Shown piece by piece: positions 32,318-40,809 of a stretch of 64,000 nt of DNA (positions are counted from its first letter, which is position 1; the number at the start of each line of letters is the position of its first letter). A program made the position numbers and the translations under genes. The notes beneath the pieces are model-generated. The model ran no database searches. It was given only the letters and a program-made list of their open reading frames with translations, and had not been told where the DNA came from. Source of the DNA: Kitasatospora azatica KCTC 9699 (GTDB taxonomy: Bacteria; Actinomycetota; Actinomycetes; Streptomycetales; Streptomycetaceae); NCBI RefSeq assembly GCF_000744785.1, contig NZ_JQMO01000002.1:1054001-1118000 (forward strand), written 5' to 3'.

Positions 32318-33955
32318 TCAGGACCGATCCGCCAGCAGCCGGACCGCCTCCTCCCGCATCTCCACCTTCCGCACCTTCCCGGTGACGGTCATCGGGAACG
32401 CGTCCACCAGGTGCACGTAGCGCGGGATCTTGTAGTGCGCGAGCCGCCCGGTGCAGTACTCGCGCAGTGTCTCGGCGGTCAGCTCGGGTGCGGCGGGGCG
32501 CAGCCGGATCCAGGCCATCAGCTCCTCCCCGTACTTCTCGTCGGGCACCCCGATCACCTGTACGTCCAGCACGTCGGGGTGGCCGAGCAGGAACTCCTCG
32601 ATCTCGCGCGGGTAGATGTTCTCGCCGCCGCGGATCACCATGTCCTTGATCCGGCCGGTGATGGCGAGGAAGCCGTGCTGGTCCATCACGGCCAGGTCGC
32701 CGGTGTGCATCCAGCCCTCGGCGTCGACCGCCTCGGCGGTCTTGGCGGGCTCCTCCCAGTAGCCGAGCATCACCGAGTAGCCCTTGGTGCACAGCTCGCC
32801 GGCGGTGCCGCGCGGCACGGTGGCGCCGGTGGCGGGGTCGACGACCTTGACCTCCAGGTGCGGTCCGACCCGCCCGACGGTGTGGATCCGCTGCTCGAAG
32901 CTGTCCTCGGTGCGGGTCTGGGTGGAGACCGGGGAGGTCTCGGTCATGCCGTAGCAGATGGACACGTCGCGCATCCCCATCCGCTCGATGACCTGCTTCA
33001 TCACCTCGGCCGGGCAGGGTGAGCCGGCCATGATGCCGGTGCGCAGCGAGGAGAGGTCGTGGGTGGCGAAGGAGGGGTCGTTGAGCTCGGCGATGAACAT
33101 GGTCGGGACGCCGTAGAGCGAGGTGCAGCGTTCGGCGGCGACGGCGGTGAGGGTGGCGGCGGGCTCGAAGGAGGGGGCCGGGATGACCACGCAGGCGCCG
33201 TGCGAGGTGGCGGCGAGGTTGCCCATCACCATGCCGAAGCAGTGGTAGAAGGGGACGGGCACGCAGATCCGGTCCTGCTCGGTGTACTCGCACAGCTCGG
33301 CGACGAAGTAGCCGTTGTTGAGGATGTTGCGGTGCGAGAGGGTGGCGCCCTTGGGGAAGCCGGTGGTGCCCGAGGTGTACTGGATGTTGATCGGATCGTC
33401 GGCGCTCAGCCCGTCCCCGATGGCGGCCAGGGCGACCGGGTCGACGGCAGCCTGACCTGCCGTCAGCAGTGCGGACCAGGACTCCTCGCCGATCAGCAGC
33501 ACGTCCCGCAGTTCTGGACAGCGCGGCTGGGCCTCGGCCAGCATGCCGGCGTAGTCGGAGGTCTTGTACGCGGGCATGGCCACCACGGTGCGGACGCCGG
33601 ACTGGCGCAGCACGTACTCCAGTTCGTGGGTGCGGTAGCCCGGGTTGATGCTGACCAGGACCGCGCCGATCTGCGCCGTCGCGTACTGCACCAGGAACCA
33701 CTCCGGGCAGTTCGGCGACCAGATGCCGACCCGGTCGCCGGTGCGCACCCCGAGCGCGAGCAGGCCGTGGGCCAGCACGTCGACGTCGGCGAGCAGCTGA
33801 CGGTACGTCCAGCGCCGGCCGCTCGGCACGTCGACCAGCGCCTCGCGCTCTCCGAAGGCGGCCACGGCGCGGGCCAGGTTGGCACCGATGGTGTCGGCCA
33901 GCAGGGGCGTGTCGGTGGCACCGCGGGCGTGGCTGAGCTGGGCGGCGGCGGGCAT
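32318..33955 (-). CDS. AMP-forming acyl-CoA synthetase
   Basis: 545-residue acyl-CoA synthetase of the ANL superfamily (FadD-type). Phosphate-binding motif [18 protein letters not shown] near residue 200, A5-like GMTETSP, A7 TGDL ([19 protein letters not shown]) with [18 protein letters not shown], and the C-terminal catalytic Lys region [12 protein letters not shown]. It activates fatty or other carboxylic acids for lipid metabolism. Acyl-chain length specificity cannot be read. It is convergent with EF-G2. Confidence 0.92.
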   Translation of the reverse strand: MPAAAQLSHARGATDTPLLADTIGANLARAVAAFGEREALVDVPSGRRWTYRQLLADVDVLAHGLLALGVRTGDRVGIWSPNCPEWFLVQYATAQIGAVLVSINPGYRTHELEYVLRQSGVRTVVAMPAYKTSDYAGMLAEAQPRCPELRDVLLIGEESWSALLTAGQAAVDPVALAAIGDGLSADDPINIQYTSGTTGFPKGATLSHRNILNNGYFVAELCEYTEQDRICVPVPFYHCFGMVMGNLAATSHGACVVIPAPSFEPAATLTAVAAERCTSLYGVPTMFIAELNDPSFATHDLSSLRTGIMAGSPCPAEVMKQVIERMGMRDVSICYGMTETSPVSTQTRTEDSFEQRIHTVGRVGPHLEVKVVDPATGATVPRGTAGELCTKGYSVMLGYWEEPAKTAEAVDAEGWMHTGDLAVMDQHGFLAITGRIKDMVIRGGENIYPREIEEFLLGHPDVLDVQVIGVPDEKYGEELMAWIRLRPAAPELTAETLREYCTGRLAHYKIPRYVHLVDAFPMTVTGKVRKVEMREEAVRLLADRS

Positions 33956-34039
33956 CGGGCGGCTCCGTGGCTGGTGAGGGTGGGGACCGGCGCAAGCGAG
34001 GCTGCCATACCCACCCGGGTCCGGGCCATACCCCGGAAG

Positions 34040-34906
34040 CTACTTGAGCAGGCGCGACAACCGCCGGTCCGCCAGCGGCTTGCCGCCGGTCTGGCAGGTC
34101 GGGCAGTACTGCAGCGCCGAGTCCGCGAAGGAGACCTCGCGGATCGTGTCCCCGCAGACCGGACAGGCCTGGCCTGCCCGCCCGTGCACCCGCAGCCCGG
34201 TCTTCTTCTCCGCCTTCAACTCCCCGGCCGCGAGTCCGCGCGAGCGCTCCACCGCCTCCCGCAGGGTGCTGCCGATCGCCTGGTACAGCGTCTCGGTCTG
34301 CTCCTCGGTCAGCCGCGCGGCCAGTTTGAAGGGCGACATCCGGGCCGCGTGCAGGATCTCGTCGGAGTAGGCGTTGCCGATTCCCGCGATCACGCTCTGA
34401 TCCCGCAGCACCCCTTTGAGCTGCCGCTTCTCCCCGCTCAGCAGGTCGCGCAGCACCGTTTCGGTGAAGCCGGGGTCGAGCGGGTCGGGCCCGAGGCGGG
34501 CGATTCCGGGCACCTCGCCGGGGTCGTGCACGCAGTAGACGGCCAGCCGCTTCTGGGTGCCGGCCTCGGTCAGGTCGAAGCCCGTGGTGGTGGGGTCGGC
34601 CAGCCGTACGCGCAGGGCCAACGGCCCCTTGCCGGGTCGCGGCGGCTCGGCGGGCAGCTTCTGCTGCCAGCGCAGCCAGCCCGCGCGGGCCAGGTGGGTC
34701 ACCAGGTGCAGTTCGCCGGCGGTGATCACCAGGAACTTTCCGCGCCGCCCGACGGCCTCGACCGTGCGCCCCTCCAGGGCGGTGAGCGGCGGGTCGTAGG
34801 TCTTGAGCACGTTCACCGCGACGGGGTAGACCCGGCCGATCGCACGCGTGACCAAGCGCTCGTTCAGGAACTCGCTCAGCGCTTCGACCTCGGGCAGCTC
34901 GGGCAC
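34040..34906 (-). CDS. Fpg/Nei-family DNA glycosylase
   Basis: 288-residue formamidopyrimidine-DNA-glycosylase-family protein removing oxidised bases and nicking the site. The mature N-terminus must be the catalytic proline: PELPEVE, with Glu next to it, so GTG at 34906 is chosen although an ATG 27 nt upstream exists. The helix-two-turn-helix region contains IAGIGNAYSDEILHAARMSP and the C-terminal zinc finger is CPVCGDTIREV...CPTC with four cysteines. DNA repair of 8-oxoguanine/FapyG-type lesions. Close to Fpg length (about 270-290). Confidence 0.9.
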   Translation of the reverse strand: MPELPEVEALSEFLNERLVTRAIGRVYPVAVNVLKTYDPPLTALEGRTVEAVGRRGKFLVITAGELHLVTHLARAGWLRWQQKLPAEPPRPGKGPLALRVRLADPTTTGFDLTEAGTQKRLAVYCVHDPGEVPGIARLGPDPLDPGFTETVLRDLLSGEKRQLKGVLRDQSVIAGIGNAYSDEILHAARMSPFKLAARLTEEQTETLYQAIGSTLREAVERSRGLAAGELKAEKKTGLRVHGRAGQACPVCGDTIREVSFADSALQYCPTCQTGGKPLADRRLSRLLK

Positions 34907-34998
34907 GCCTCCCAGTCTGCCCCGGCGGCCCATGCCACGCCAGGAATCCCGGCGGACCGCGCCAAGCCAGGAATATGGTCGGTCGATAGTGTCGGCAT

Positions 34999-35907
34999 AT
35001 GGACTATCAGCTCGAACTCCAGCGCGCCGTCGACGCCGCGCGCCCGGTGCTGGCGACCGGCCGGGTGGCCGACTACATCCCGGCGCTCGGCGAAGCCGAC
35101 CCGACCGCCTTCGGCCTGGCCCTTGCCACCGTGGACGGCGAGCTGTACGGGGCCGGGGACTGGCAGACGCCCTTCTCCATCCAGTCCGTCTCCAAGCTCT
35201 TCACCCTCGCGCTGGCACTGGCCACCGGCGAGTCGCTCTGGCACCGGGTCGGGCGCGAGCCGTCCGGCACGCCGTTCAACTCGCTGGTCCAGCTGGAGTC
35301 CGAGCAGGGCATCCCGCGCAATCCGTTCATCAACGCCGGCGCCGTGGTGGTCACCGACCGGCTGCTCACCCTGACCGGCGACGCGGGCGGCGCCGTCCGC
35401 GAGTTCCTGCGCGCCGAGTCCGGCAACCCGCTGCTCGACACGGACCTCGCCGTCGCCGCCTCCGAGGCCGAGCACGGCCACCGCAACGCGGCCCTGGCGC
35501 ACTTCATCGCCGGCTACGGCAACCTGGAGAACCCGGTCGAGGCGGTGCTCGGCCACTATTACGCACACTGCGCGATCGCCGCCAGCTGCCGCGACATGGC
35601 GCTGGCCGGGCTCTTCCTGGCCCGGCACGGCGTGCGCACCGACGGCAGCCGACTGCTCTCCCGCAGCGAGGCCAAGCGGATCAACGCCGTCCTGCTCACC
35701 TGCGGCACCTACGACGCGGCCGGCGACTTCGCCTACCGGGTGGGCCTGCCCGGCAAGAGCGGGGTCGGCGGTGGCATCCTCGCGGTGGTACCCGGCCGCG
35801 GCACGCTCTGCGCCTGGGGACCGGCGCTGGACCGGGCGGGCAACTCGGTCGGCGCGGTCGCGGCCCTGGACGCCTTCACCACCGCCACCGGGTGGTCGGT
35901 CTTCTGA
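34999..35907 (+). CDS. glsA: Glutaminase A
   Basis: 302-residue bacterial glutaminase converting glutamine to glutamate and ammonia in the cytoplasm, a serine-dependent beta-lactamase-fold enzyme. The SxxK pair is SVSK at residues 63-66 in PFSIQSVSKLFTLALAL; PRNPFINAGAVVVTD and GYGNLENPVEAVLGHYY are strongly conserved segments with the catalytic Tyr; the C-terminal LPGKSGVGGGILAVVPG strand matches the family. Start ATG follows an AT-rich CGATAGTGTCGGCAT upstream region. It is divergent from the Fpg gene. Confidence 0.95.
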   Translation: MDYQLELQRAVDAARPVLATGRVADYIPALGEADPTAFGLALATVDGELYGAGDWQTPFSIQSVSKLFTLALALATGESLWHRVGREPSGTPFNSLVQLESEQGIPRNPFINAGAVVVTDRLLTLTGDAGGAVREFLRAESGNPLLDTDLAVAASEAEHGHRNAALAHFIAGYGNLENPVEAVLGHYYAHCAIAASCRDMALAGLFLARHGVRTDGSRLLSRSEAKRINAVLLTCGTYDAAGDFAYRVGLPGKSGVGGGILAVVPGRGTLCAWGPALDRAGNSVGAVAALDAFTTATGWSVF

Positions 35908-36032
35908 TTCGACATGATCCGACACCGCCTGACGACACCTCAGCGAGCTGCGCCGACTCCGTGCAGGTCACGGCTACGCTGAGCGGGCCCGAGGAACCGG
36001 CGGAGCCGCCGCGAACAGAGGAGCCGCCGCCG

Positions 36033-36731
36033 ATGACCCCGACGCCCCGCGAGGCCCTGCAGACCATCCGCCACGAGCTGGCCCCGGCCGAACACGACAA
36101 CCGGCTGGTCCCGCGGATCGAGCAGGGCCTGGCCCCGCTCCCGGTCCTCGCCGAACTCGCCGCCCAGCAGCACCGGATCATCCGCAGCGACCGCCGCAGC
36201 TTCCTGGTGCTGGCCGCTCGCTGCGCCGACACCCCGGCCGGCGGCTACTTCGCCCAGCTGGCCGAAGGCGAGTCCTCGGCTCTCGCCGCGCTCACCGCCT
36301 ACGCGGACGCCTGCGGCCTGGACGAGGCGGCGCTGCGTGCCCGCGAGCCGCTGGCCGGCTGCCAGGCCTACCCGGGGCAGATGGCCTGGCTGGCGCTGAA
36401 CGGCGAGCCGACCGCGGTGGTGCTCGCGCTGGCCGCCAACTTCGCCGCCTGGGGCAACTACTGCGCGATCACCGCGCGGGCCCTGCGCCGCCACTACGGC
36501 TTCTCGGACGCCGCCTGCGCCTTCTTCGACTTCTTCGCCGAGCCCGCGCCCGAGCTGGACAACGAGGCGGTCGCCGTGCTCGAGGCCGGCGGGCTGGACC
36601 AGCCGCGGCTGGCCGAGGGCCGCCAGTACGGGCGGCTGTTGCAGTCCTACGAGCTGATGTTCTGGAACACGCTGGCCGATCTCTCCTCGAGCACCGAACC
36701 GGAGACCGACTCGGGCCTCGGTCTGGCCTAG
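36033..36731 (+). CDS. TenA/PqqC-fold (heme-oxygenase-like) protein
   Basis: 232-residue helical protein of the TenA/thiaminase-2/PqqC-like superfamily. Helix-rich layout with ALQTIRHELAPAEHDNRL, AARCADTPAGGYFAQLAEGESSALAALTAYADACG, NFAAWGNYCAITARALRRHYGFSDAACAFFDFFAE and a final AEGRQYGRLLQSYELMFW. Some members salvage thiamine pyrimidines; others are uncharacterised. The expected catalytic Cys of TenA is not obvious. Resemblance to PqqC is at fold level only. Followed at its stop by a hexanucleotide array. Confidence 0.6.
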   Translation: MTPTPREALQTIRHELAPAEHDNRLVPRIEQGLAPLPVLAELAAQQHRIIRSDRRSFLVLAARCADTPAGGYFAQLAEGESSALAALTAYADACGLDEAALRAREPLAGCQAYPGQMAWLALNGEPTAVVLALAANFAAWGNYCAITARALRRHYGFSDAACAFFDFFAEPAPELDNEAVAVLEAGGLDQPRLAEGRQYGRLLQSYELMFWNTLADLSSSTEPETDSGLGLA

Positions 36732-36779
36732 CCACTGCCACTGCCACTGGCACCGGCACCGGCACCGGCACCGGCACCG
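36732..36779 (+). repeat. Hexanucleotide tandem array directly after the TenA-like stop
   Basis: Eight contiguous 6-bp units: three CCACTG and then five GCACCG, starting one base after the TAG stop. Confidence 0.95.
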
Positions 36780-36884
36780 CAGCCCACGCACTCCCCGCTC
36801 TGGTTGGCCGCCACGCGCCGCAAGGAGCAGTCTGGATGTGTCGGCGGGCCATCCCGGCCGGCCCCTGAACCACAGGGAGGACAG

Positions 36885-37034
36885 ATGTCCACCGTCAGCC
36901 CGGAGCGCGCCGAGCAGACCGCCGAAGCGGCCAAGGAAGAGGACGAGCGGCTGGAGGGTGTCACCTCCGAGCAGGTGCTGCACGCGCAGGACGAGTCCCG
37001 CGCGGAGGGCGAGCCCTACGAGGACCCGGAGTGA
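36885..37034 (+). CDS. Small acidic protein upstream of SRPBCC gene
   Basis: 49-residue acidic protein (MSTVSPERAE to the end EGEPYEDPE), rich in Glu/Ala and probably helical or disordered. A clean GGGAGG ribosome site lies 7 nt before the ATG, and its stop is 4 nt from the start of the SRPBCC gene, so the pair should be co-translated. I recognise no family. A chaperone-like or binding-partner role for the SRPBCC protein is only an inference. Confidence 0.6.
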   Translation: MSTVSPERAEQTAEAAKEEDERLEGVTSEQVLHAQDESRAEGEPYEDPE

Positions 37035-37038
37035 TCGG

Positions 37039-37488
37039 ATGCACACGCTGGAAGAGCAGATCGAGATCGAGGTCCCGGTCCAGGTGGCCTGGGAGCAACT
37101 GCACCGGATCCATGACTACCCGCGGTTCGTGGACGGCGTGATGCACGCCCACGCCCACGGCAATCACCGGGCCCACCTCGACATCGAGGTGGACGGCAAG
37201 GAACGCGTCTTCGAGACGACGATCAAGGACCTCGGCGGCAACCAGGTGATGGACTGGCGGACCCTGGACGGTGCGCACCTGCACGGCACCGTGGTGCTGC
37301 GCGAGTTGGACACCGGCTCGACCGAGGTGCAGGTCCGGGTCGAGTACGAGCCGGAAGCCGTCCACGACGCCTTCGGCGGCCCGCACGGCTTCGCCCAGTC
37401 CGGCGCGATCGAGCGCACCGTGCGCCACGACCTCGAACAGTTCAAGCAGCTGGTCGAGAGCGAGCGCCCGCTCCCGGGCGGCCCCTGA
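37039..37488 (+). CDS. SRPBCC-fold (polyketide-cyclase-like) protein
   Basis: 149-residue START/SRPBCC-fold protein with a hydrophobic cavity. Reading shows IEIEVPVQVAWEQLHRIHDYPRFVDGV (helix between strands), DIEVDGKERVFETTIKD, VMDWRTLDGAHLHGTVVLREL, and a final long helix RTVRHDLEQFKQLVE. This pattern is seen in aromatase/cyclases but also in many ligand-binding proteins. Proximity (within 4 kb) to the spore-pigment locus makes a role there possible but unproven. It pairs with the small acidic gene upstream. Confidence 0.7.
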   Translation: MHTLEEQIEIEVPVQVAWEQLHRIHDYPRFVDGVMHAHAHGNHRAHLDIEVDGKERVFETTIKDLGGNQVMDWRTLDGAHLHGTVVLRELDTGSTEVQVRVEYEPEAVHDAFGGPHGFAQSGAIERTVRHDLEQFKQLVESERPLPGGP

Positions 37489-37528
37489 CCCGGCCACTGA
37501 CCCGGCAACGGCAGTCCGACCGAGAACC

Positions 37529-37562
37529 GATCCGCCCGGCGCGCTCAGCGGCCGGGCGGATC
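37529..37562. terminator. Strong hairpin terminator after SRPBCC gene
   Basis: Perfect 12-bp inverted repeat (GATCCGCCCGGC and its complement) with a 10-nt loop, 41 nt after the SRPBCC stop. Consistent with a terminator isolating it from the oxidase gene. Confidence 0.65.
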
Positions 37563-37732
37563 GCCGTGCCCTGCGCCGCCCCGCCCCCGTGCCGAGCCGA
37601 CCCCGTGCCGGGCCGCCCGCTCGGCTGGCCGGGGGACAGCGGCGGGGAGGCTGCCGGATGTGGCCGACCGGCATGCCTACGCTCACCGGGAGCTGACGCA
37701 TCGTCAGGATGCCATCGCCGGAAGGGGACTTC

Positions 37733-38980
37733 ATGCCGGTCGACCACACAGAAGAGCAGGCCACCACCGAGCGGACCACCACCGAAGGGACCACCACCGA
37801 GCGGAGCCGTTGGTCGGACTCGGGCGGCCAGGACCGCCGAGGCCTGGTCCGCACCCTGCTGGGCGGCACCGCCGCGCTGGCCGGGGCGGCCGCGCTGTCG
37901 ACGCCCGCCGCCGCCCTGCCGACCCCGCCGGCGGGTTGGCCGCTGGGCGGGCCGACCGACGACCCCTTCGAGGTCGACGCCTTCCAGTCCAACGGCCGGG
38001 TCCGCGAGTACTGGATCCAGGCCGACTCCTTCGAGCACAACGCGGTGGCCAGCGGCCACGACCCGATGTCCGGCAAACGCTTCACCCCCGCCCAGACCAC
38101 CTTCTGGGCGATCGGCTTCCGCGCCTACACCCCCGGCTGGGGCCAGCCGCTCGACGCCGACCTGGGGCCCAGCGGCATCGGCGCCAACAGCGGCATCCCC
38201 GGACCGGTGCTGCGGGCCGAGGTCGGCGACGAGCTCCGGGTGCACTTCCGCAACAACGACGAGCACTACAAGTGGCCGCACAGCATGCACCCGCACGGTG
38301 TGCGCTACAGCCCCGAGCACGACGGCGGCTGGCTCGCCGAGGACCCGCAGGCGCCGGGGACTGCCGTCCCGTACGGCGCCGACTACACCTACAGCTGGTT
38401 CTGCACGCCGGGCTCGGTGGGCACCTGGCCCTACCACGACCACTCGATGCCCCAGACGGTCCCGGCGCCGAAGGGTGCCACCCCGCAGAGCGCCGACCCG
38501 CACGCTTCCGCGACGGACGGCCCTGCGGCGGCGGCCGAGCCGGTGATGGAGATCGGTGCCGAGCTCGGCCTGCTGGGCGTGCTCGCGATCACCGACCAAC
38601 GGACGGCTCCGGTGGACCGCGAATGCGTCGTCGTCCTGCACGACGTCTACCGGACCGACATCCCGTCAATGGCGATGTCGCTGAACCTGCTCAACGGCGG
38701 CGCCTACCTGGACAACACCCCCACCTTCACCGCGAAGGTCGGGGACCGGGTGCGCTGGCGGGTCGTCTCGCTGGGCAACGAGCTCCACGTCTTCCACCTG
38801 CACGGACACCGCTGGCGCAGCCGGCTGGCCCACGGCGCGGTGGACTCGGAGCTGATCGGGCCGGCCACCACGCTGACCATCGAGTACACCGAGGACAACC
38901 CCGGCGACTGGATCTACCACTGCCATGCCACCCACCATCTGATGGGCGGCATGGCAGGCCGCTACCGGGTCAGCCCCTGA
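37733..38980 (+). CDS. Secreted multicopper oxidase (laccase-like), Tat-type leader
   Basis: 415-residue multicopper oxidase that couples one-electron oxidation of phenols or metals to reduction of O2. It carries a twin-arginine-like leader (DRRGLVRTLLGG, residues 34-45) followed by a hydrophobic stretch and AAA site. The copper-binding motifs are HSMHPHG, WPYHDHS, HVFHLHGH and HCHATHHLMGGM in order. Its length (about 375 mature residues) suits a two-domain/small laccase rather than CotA. ATG at 37733 follows GGAAGGGG and is preferred over 37709. Residues 11-25 are a TTE-rich repeat. Location next to the pigment locus hints at pigment or spore-coat oxidation. Confidence 0.88.
   Translation: MPVDHTEEQATTERTTTEGTTTERSRWSDSGGQDRRGLVRTLLGGTAALAGAAALSTPAAALPTPPAGWPLGGPTDDPFEVDAFQSNGRVREYWIQADSFEHNAVASGHDPMSGKRFTPAQTTFWAIGFRAYTPGWGQPLDADLGPSGIGANSGIPGPVLRAEVGDELRVHFRNNDEHYKWPHSMHPHGVRYSPEHDGGWLAEDPQAPGTAVPYGADYTYSWFCTPGSVGTWPYHDHSMPQTVPAPKGATPQSADPHASATDGPAAAAEPVMEIGAELGLLGVLAITDQRTAPVDRECVVVLHDVYRTDIPSMAMSLNLLNGGAYLDNTPTFTAKVGDRVRWRVVSLGNELHVFHLHGHRWRSRLAHGAVDSELIGPATTLTIEYTEDNPGDWIYHCHATHHLMGGMAGRYRVSP
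37762..37806 (+). repeat. Coding repeat at the oxidase N-terminus
   Basis: Near-perfect 18-bp/15-bp copies of GACCACCACCGA encode TTTERTTTEGTTTERS-type residues ahead of the Tat leader. Confidence 0.7.
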
Positions 38981-39007
38981 GGCTCCTGAGGCTCCTGAGG
39001 CTGAGGC
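38978..39007. repeat. TGAGGC array starting at the oxidase stop codon
   Basis: TGAGGCTCC twice then TGAGGC twice; the first TGA is the multicopper oxidase stop codon. It ends 21 nt before the 3' end of the convergent hydroxylase gene. Confidence 0.9.
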
Positions 39008-39028
39008 AGCAGAATCCCCGGGCCGCCG

Positions 39029-40648
39029 TCAGAGGCTGAGCATCCGGCCCAGCACGCCGGCCAGCACCGGCTCCGGCTCGGCCACCGAGCCCCGCGACTG
39101 CCAGGCCACGAACCCGTCCGGACGCACCAGCACCGCGCCGGACGGGTCCACGCCGTGCAGGCCGGCCCAGTCGGCATCGCCGTCGACGAGCAGGTCCTGG
39201 CCCACCCGCAGGCAGCTGACCGGCACGCCGAGCCGCTCGGCGACCCGCTCGCCGGCCGCCTGCCAGGCCCCGTCCTCGGGGCCGCTGAGCAGTACCGGGG
39301 TCTGCTCGTAGAGGTCCAGGGTGGAGACCCGGGTGCCCGCCCTGCTCAGCCACAGGTGCGGCGCGCGACCGCCGGGCGTGGCGACCGGGCGGAACTCCAT
39401 CGGCACCGCGCTGTCCAGCGAGCCGGGATCCGCGCCCGGCACCGCGCTGGAGGCGTACCGGTAGCCCAGCACCACGGCCATCATCCCGGCCTGCCGCCCG
39501 ACCCCCGGCGCGACGTCGTAGCCCGGGTGCTGGTGCTCGGCGGAGCGGGCCGAGGCGCGGGCGCTGGTGGCGAGCGCGACCGGGCGCCGCTCCGCGTCGT
39601 AGCTGTCCAGCAGTCCGGGGCCGGCCCAGCCGCGCAGCACCGCCGCGAGCTTCCAGGCCAGGTTGTGCGCGTCCTGGATCCCGGTGTTGGAGCCGAAGGC
39701 GCCGGTCGGGGACATCTCGTGGGCCGCGTCCCCGACCAGGAAGACCCGGCCGTGGGCGTACCGCTCGGCCACCCGCTCGGCGGCGTGCCAGGGCGCCTTT
39801 CCGGTGACCTCGACCGCCAGGTCCGGCACGCCGGTCGCGGTCCGGATCAGCTGGGCGCACCGCTCGTCGGTGAAGTCCTCCAGCGTCTCACCGCGGTCGG
39901 GGTGCCAGGGCGCGTGGAAGACCCAGTCCCGCTCGTTGTCGACCGGCAGCAGGGCGCCGGCGCCCTGGGGGTTGGTCAGGTAGCAGACGATGAAGCGCCG
40001 GTCGCCCACCACCTCGGCCAGCTGCTCGGCCCGGAAGGTGATGCTGACGTTGTGGAACAGGTCGCCCGCGCCGGTGTGCCCGATGCCGAGCGCCTCCCGC
40101 ACGGGGCTGCGCGGGCCGTCGGCCGCGACCAGGTAGTCGGCCCTGACGGTGCGGGTCCGCCCGGTCTCGCGCGTTCGCAGGACCGCCGTGACCCCCTGCT
40201 CGTCCTGTTCGAACGAGACCAGTTCGGTGCCGAAGCACAGCTCGCCGCCGAGTTCGCGGGCGCTGCTCAGCAGCACCGGCTCCAGGTCGTTCTGGCTGCA
40301 CAGGCACCAGCCGGACGGGCTGAGCCGGGCCAGCCCGCCGCCCGGGTCGATCTGCCGGAACAGCCACTCCTGGTCCTCGCCGGTCAGCGATCCGGCCTGC
40401 AGGATGCCGTGGTTGTCGGCGAGCACCGAGGCGGCCTCGCGGATCAGCTGCTCCACGCCGGCGGTCCGGTAGAGCTCCATGGTGCGCACGTTGTTGCCAC
40501 GTCCGCGCGGGTGGTGCGAGGTCCGCGGGTGCCGTTCCACCAGCAGGTGCTCGACGCCGAGCCTCCCGAGGAAGAGCGAGGCGGACAGCCCCACCAGCGA
40601 GCCGCCCACGATCAGCACCGACACGTGTTGGTCGATTTTCGATGACAT
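39029..40648 (-). CDS. FAD-dependent polyketide hydroxylase, whiE ORFVIII-like
   Basis: 539-residue aromatic hydroxylase of the RdmE/TetX-related polyketide group. N-terminal VLIVGGSLVGLSASLFLGRLGVEHLLVERHP (FAD dinucleotide motif) continues as TSHHPRGRGNNVRTMELYR; the DG motif VAADGPRSPVRE and the GD motif RVFLVGDAAHEMSPTGAFGSNTGIQDAHNL are complete; a thioredoxin-like C-terminal domain follows. It is divergent from the whiE-like genes, exactly the placement of whiE ORFVIII in S. coelicolor. Likely hydroxylates the polyketide pigment backbone. ATG start. Confidence 0.9.
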   Translation of the reverse strand: MSSKIDQHVSVLIVGGSLVGLSASLFLGRLGVEHLLVERHPRTSHHPRGRGNNVRTMELYRTAGVEQLIREAASVLADNHGILQAGSLTGEDQEWLFRQIDPGGGLARLSPSGWCLCSQNDLEPVLLSSARELGGELCFGTELVSFEQDEQGVTAVLRTRETGRTRTVRADYLVAADGPRSPVREALGIGHTGAGDLFHNVSITFRAEQLAEVVGDRRFIVCYLTNPQGAGALLPVDNERDWVFHAPWHPDRGETLEDFTDERCAQLIRTATGVPDLAVEVTGKAPWHAAERVAERYAHGRVFLVGDAAHEMSPTGAFGSNTGIQDAHNLAWKLAAVLRGWAGPGLLDSYDAERRPVALATSARASARSAEHQHPGYDVAPGVGRQAGMMAVVLGYRYASSAVPGADPGSLDSAVPMEFRPVATPGGRAPHLWLSRAGTRVSTLDLYEQTPVLLSGPEDGAWQAAGERVAERLGVPVSCLRVGQDLLVDGDADWAGLHGVDPSGAVLVRPDGFVAWQSRGSVAEPEPVLAGVLGRMLSL

Positions 40649-40809
40649 AGGACGGCTATTCCCGTGCGGACTCCAGTCGGGTGCCCGCCGGCCGGATCTT
40701 CACCCGGCTGACTCACGCACCGCGCACACCGCCTCGCGGCGCGTGAGCATCGGACGTATGCGATTCGGGGGGCCGTCAATCGCCTAGACCGTGGAGAGGA
40801 ACGAGTGCC
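40649..40809. promoter_or_regulatory. Divergent promoter region of the pigment locus
   Basis: 161-bp region between the divergent hydroxylase and ORFI; established whiE loci have two developmental promoters here. A weak TAGACC (40785-40790) lies upstream of ORFI, and a GGGAATA precedes the hydroxylase start. No convincing sigma-F or WhiG box was found by eye. Confidence 0.45.
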
